Assembly: GCA_003243445.1 (NCBI GenBank)
Contig: QFQQ01000028.1
Coordinates: forward strand, 1-64,000
Direction of reading: 5' to 3'
DNA length: 64,000 bases
Origin: Citrobacter freundii
Lineage (GTDB): Bacteria; Bacteroidota; Bacteroidia; Chitinophagales; Chitinophagaceae
This document shows positions 61,533 through 64,000 of this stretch, piece by piece (within the stretch, counting starts at the first letter, position 1; each line of letters starts with the position of its first letter). The notes below the pieces were generated by a model. It made no database searches, was not told the origin of the DNA, and was given only the letters and a program-made list of their open reading frames with translations. The translations under genes and the position numbers were made by a program.

Positions 61533-62435
61533 ATGTCAATTTTTACCAAACACATTACACGTGCTTTTGCTGGCGCGATGGTCTTTTCCCTTTTGTGGCT
61601 TTCGTCCAATGCGCAACTAAGCGCAAAAGAGCGTGATTCGTTACGGGTAAATATTGCCCGTGTAGCATCGTCAGTGAATGCACGGGTTGGGGTATCCGTC
61701 TCGCTGATCGAATCTCCTGATACGGTTACGTACAGGGGTGAAGAACGTTTTCCCATGCTGAGCGTGTATAAATTTCCCATTGCCATTGCGGTAATGAAAG
61801 AAATGGATCGCGGAAATCTCTGGATGGAAAAGTATGTACGTATCAATAAGGACTCCGTGTATGCCAATGAAGAAGAAAAGTATACAGAAAATAATTTTCC
61901 CGGCGGAAGGATCACCATCGGGCAGTTGGTAACATTGATGCTGGTCCAGGGAAGTAATACGGCCTGTGATAAATTGCTTGACGTATTAAAAGGGCCGGCC
62001 TATCTGCAACCCTATCTTGATGATCTCAATATTCAGGATATGGCCATTGCGAGCACGGAGCGGGAATTGCATACCGATTCATTAAAGAAAGATGATAACT
62101 GGACAACGCCGGTTGAAATGAATCATTTATTAGCTGTAGCCTATACCGGTGATTATTTGTCCATTAAGAACCATGATTTTCTGTGGGATAAAATGGCGGA
62201 GACGGTCACGGGGGCAGACCGTATCAAAGGTTTGCTGCCAAAAGATACAAAGGTGGCACATCGTACAGGTACCGGTTATGGCTCTTATAATGATGCCGGC
62301 ATTATTTTCCTGCCAGGTGGAAAACACCTGGCTGTCTCGGTTTTTATTGCCGATGCACAGGATTCTCCGGAAAGATGCAGCGCAGCGATCGCAAAAATTG
62401 CGAAACTGGCCTGGGATTATTATTCACGGCATTGA
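61533..62435 (+). CDS. Class A beta-lactamase-like protein with a GSN motif
   Basis: 300 residues. Signal peptide MSIFTKHITRAFAGAMVFSLLWLSSNAQ, so periplasmic. Active-site Ser and Lys in MLSVYKF; the omega-loop Glu in STEREL; and HRTGTGY replaces the usual KTG. The SDN loop reads QGSNTACDKLL, so the position equivalent to S130 is Gly and D131 is Ser while N132 is kept. Class A enzymes hydrolyse penicillins and cephalosporins; the loss of S130 would impair protonation of the leaving nitrogen. It may be a penicillin-binding or a weak hydrolase, as some subclass A2 Bacteroidota enzymes vary here. Confidence 0.85.
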   Translation: MSIFTKHITRAFAGAMVFSLLWLSSNAQLSAKERDSLRVNIARVASSVNARVGVSVSLIESPDTVTYRGEERFPMLSVYKFPIAIAVMKEMDRGNLWMEKYVRINKDSVYANEEEKYTENNFPGGRITIGQLVTLMLVQGSNTACDKLLDVLKGPAYLQPYLDDLNIQDMAIASTERELHTDSLKKDDNWTTPVEMNHLLAVAYTGDYLSIKNHDFLWDKMAETVTGADRIKGLLPKDTKVAHRTGTGYGSYNDAGIIFLPGGKHLAVSVFIADAQDSPERCSAAIAKIAKLAWDYYSRH

Positions 62436-62498
62436 CAAGGTGTAAACTCTCCCGGAGTTTACGGCCCCATCCGGAATCGGAAGGGCACGATAGAAGGC

Positions 62499-62975
62499 TT
62501 AGTGTGTTTTCTTCATTGGGAACTTTCTCGACCGTTGCTGCCCATTCATCATTCCTGAAATTTCCGCCAGCAACGATCTTTCCGATTCCAGTGTATAACT
62601 GATCTTCTGCGGAAAATCATGCGCGGGGTTTTCAAATACGAGGGAGTTTGTATCGGAAGACTTCAGTTTGAATTTTACCGGCTGATCATTATTCTGGCCT
62701 TTCACCGTTGGAATATAATAAAGATCATTCCTTTCTTTTTTCAACAAAATAGATTCCAGCGCGATCGAATCCGTAGCAGTGATCACATAGCTTCTTCCGG
62801 CAAAAGTGGAATCATTCAGTTTGCTCCATTCTTCTACCATTTTTCCGCGTTGCGTTTGATTTTCCCATTTGCCTAGCAGCCATTCTGCTGCTGAAAGTGG
62901 ATTTGTCTGAGCAGCGGATGGATTGCAGACCATCGTTAGTATGATCATTGAAACAGTTACTTGAATGCGATTCAT
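62499..62975 (-). CDS. DUF6265-like exported protein
   Basis: 158 residues with a signal peptide (MNRIQVTVSMIILTMVCNPSAAQ). The mature domain holds AAEWLLGKWENQTQRGKMVE and FENPAHDFPQKISY, the DUF6265 pattern (WLxGxW...NxxHDFPxxIxY) of a lipocalin-like small beta-barrel. Function unknown. It converges with the beta-lactamase. Confidence 0.78.
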   Translation of the reverse strand: MNRIQVTVSMIILTMVCNPSAAQTNPLSAAEWLLGKWENQTQRGKMVEEWSKLNDSTFAGRSYVITATDSIALESILLKKERNDLYYIPTVKGQNNDQPVKFKLKSSDTNSLVFENPAHDFPQKISYTLESERSLLAEISGMMNGQQRSRKFPMKKTH

Positions 62976-63041
62976 ATTTTGTATTATGTTTCTGACAAAA
63001 CTGAGTAATATTTCCTTTTCAGAATTGTAAAAAAGCGACTT

Positions 63042-63848
63042 CTATTCCATGCTGAAGAAGTTGACCAATGGCAGATGTTTACTAAAGTATTGCTTTGGAC
63101 TTAAGCCGGTGAAGGCCTTGAAGTCGTTGGTAAAATGCGCCTGATCATAAAACCCGCTATCGTACGCCAGTTCAGTAAGTGAGCTGTACTTTTTTTGTGC
63201 TGAAAGTGTCAGAACGGACTGCAGCCGTGCGATACGCGCGTATTGTTTTGGGTTAAGACCTGTGGCTGCAATGAATTGACGTTCCAGCTGGCGACGGCTT
63301 ATGTTTAACTGCAATGAAAGATCATTGATATTAATATTGCCTTTACACAGGTCGATAGCGGATACGCATTGATCTACGAGTTTATTTGCCGTTGTACTTC
63401 TTAATTTCAGCAAAAGAAATCTTTCAATGATCTGAAGACGCTCATCATTATTCTTAGCATGGAGCATCCTTTCTTCCAGTTCGCGCCCATCGTTGCCCCA
63501 GATCTCCATTATATTGATAGAGGCGTTATTCAATTCATCTGAGCTCAATGATATAAATGGTTTTAATCCACCGGGATAAAAACGGACGCTGAAAATGCCA
63601 ACCACGCCGTTGCCACCTATCTCGATGAATTGTGTCAGTTGCCCATGAATAAAACTTCGCGGCTGGTATACAGATGAGCCATCGCTATGATACCTGCTAA
63701 AAAGATCGCCATAGTGAAAAATCAGCTCCATACATCCATCGGGAAAAACGCGTTGTTGCGTTCCAGGCAATTCATTCCCTTCCATCGTCCAGTAACATTT
63801 AACAAAGCTGGACAGTAAGCGTGAAGGATGATATAACTGGTAATTCAT
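63042..63848 (-). CDS. AraC-family regulator with a DUF6597-like N-terminus
   Basis: 268 residues from the ATG at 63848; an upstream ATG at 63872 adds eight residues. The N-terminus (YQLYHPSRLLSSFVKCYWTM) is the DUF6597 domain common in this group. The HTH pair reads LSLQLNISRRQLERQFIAAT and LTELAYDSGFYDQAHFTNDF. Target unknown. It follows a 66-bp gap after the DUF6265 gene and points the same way. Confidence 0.92.
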   Translation of the reverse strand: MNYQLYHPSRLLSSFVKCYWTMEGNELPGTQQRVFPDGCMELIFHYGDLFSRYHSDGSSVYQPRSFIHGQLTQFIEIGGNGVVGIFSVRFYPGGLKPFISLSSDELNNASINIMEIWGNDGRELEERMLHAKNNDERLQIIERFLLLKLRSTTANKLVDQCVSAIDLCKGNININDLSLQLNISRRQLERQFIAATGLNPKQYARIARLQSVLTLSAQKKYSSLTELAYDSGFYDQAHFTNDFKAFTGLSPKQYFSKHLPLVNFFSME

Positions 63849-64000
63849 AACGGGAGTTGAAGGTAGGATCATTTTTGTAAAATCCCTTTGATTCCGTGAT
63901 GACTAAGTTAAATGTACAGGAAAATCAACCCGGACGAGATTGGTTTTAACCGGTATAAAACCAATGGTTCCTGCAATAAGAATCAGCTTCGCGTTTGTAA

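Noticed and set aside
61346..61918. 190-residue leftward frame over the hairpin and the beta-lactamase start
   Set aside because: It starts inside the lactamase gene, crosses the 27-bp hairpin, and has no family resemblance.

Overview
The window reads as chromosomal DNA of a Bacteroidota species, most likely a Chitinophagaceae relative (Chitinophaga/Niastella type). The reasons are a secreted protein ending in a gliding-motility-associated (type B) sorting domain, a GldM-like lipoprotein, many AraC-family regulators including the two-part form with an N-terminal DUF6597-like region, candidate TAnnTTTG -7 boxes, weak ribosome-binding sites, and abundant intergenic inverted repeats. The genus is an inference.

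Region 1 (1-11.4 kb) is an accessory and defence island that is visibly more AT-rich than the rest. It starts with the 5' end of a RadC-like gene running off the left edge. Next come a small Cro/XRE regulator behind a 19-bp palindrome and a 573-residue protein with a candidate nuclease core. On the opposite strand lie an acidic protein and a YodC-like gene broken by one extra A. The core is a tightly packed operon: XRE regulator, Vsr endonuclease, DNA cytosine methyltransferase, a 737-residue protein carrying two GHKL ATPase modules (HSP90/MORC-like at the N-terminus, histidine-kinase-like at the C-terminus), a receiver-domain protein without a recognisable DNA-binding output, and a zinc-finger PD-(D/E)XK nuclease. 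I regard this as the leading candidate for an undescribed system: a restriction-modification locus with an embedded phosphorelay. The island ends in about 1.4 kb of decayed sequence with an ATPase remnant and repeats of TGTCGCAAAA.

Region 2 (11.4-31.3 kb) is mostly ordinary. It holds a PAS histidine kinase, an AraC regulator, several exported or hypothetical proteins, the 1109-residue type IX secreted protein, a leftward run around rmuC and a stand-alone HsdR-N-like nuclease domain, and a NarL-type two-component pair with a membrane protein.

Region 3 (31.5-38.9 kb) is a nine-gene rightward cluster: caspase-like peptidase, TIR-transmembrane-FGE fusion, YegP-like, TerB-like, a coiled-coil membrane protein, a vWA-like lipoprotein, a DUF4236-like protein, a small CxxC protein and a membrane protein. 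Caspase plus TIR plus TerB/vWA suggests a stress or suicide response and is the second candidate system.

Region 4 (39-64 kb) is rich in regulators and redox enzymes: six AraC proteins, two SDRs, an aldo/keto reductase, an alpha/beta hydrolase, two DUF2071 proteins, a DUF1275 protein, a TPR histidine kinase with its sigma54-type response regulator, a second sigma54-type activator with an altered GAFTGA loop, a multi-PAS hybrid-free kinase with a single-domain receiver, and a class A beta-lactamase with a GSN motif in place of SDN. Several intergenic gaps carry long perfect inverted repeats (for example 40 bp at 56122-56287). I saw no rRNA, tRNA or CRISPR array.
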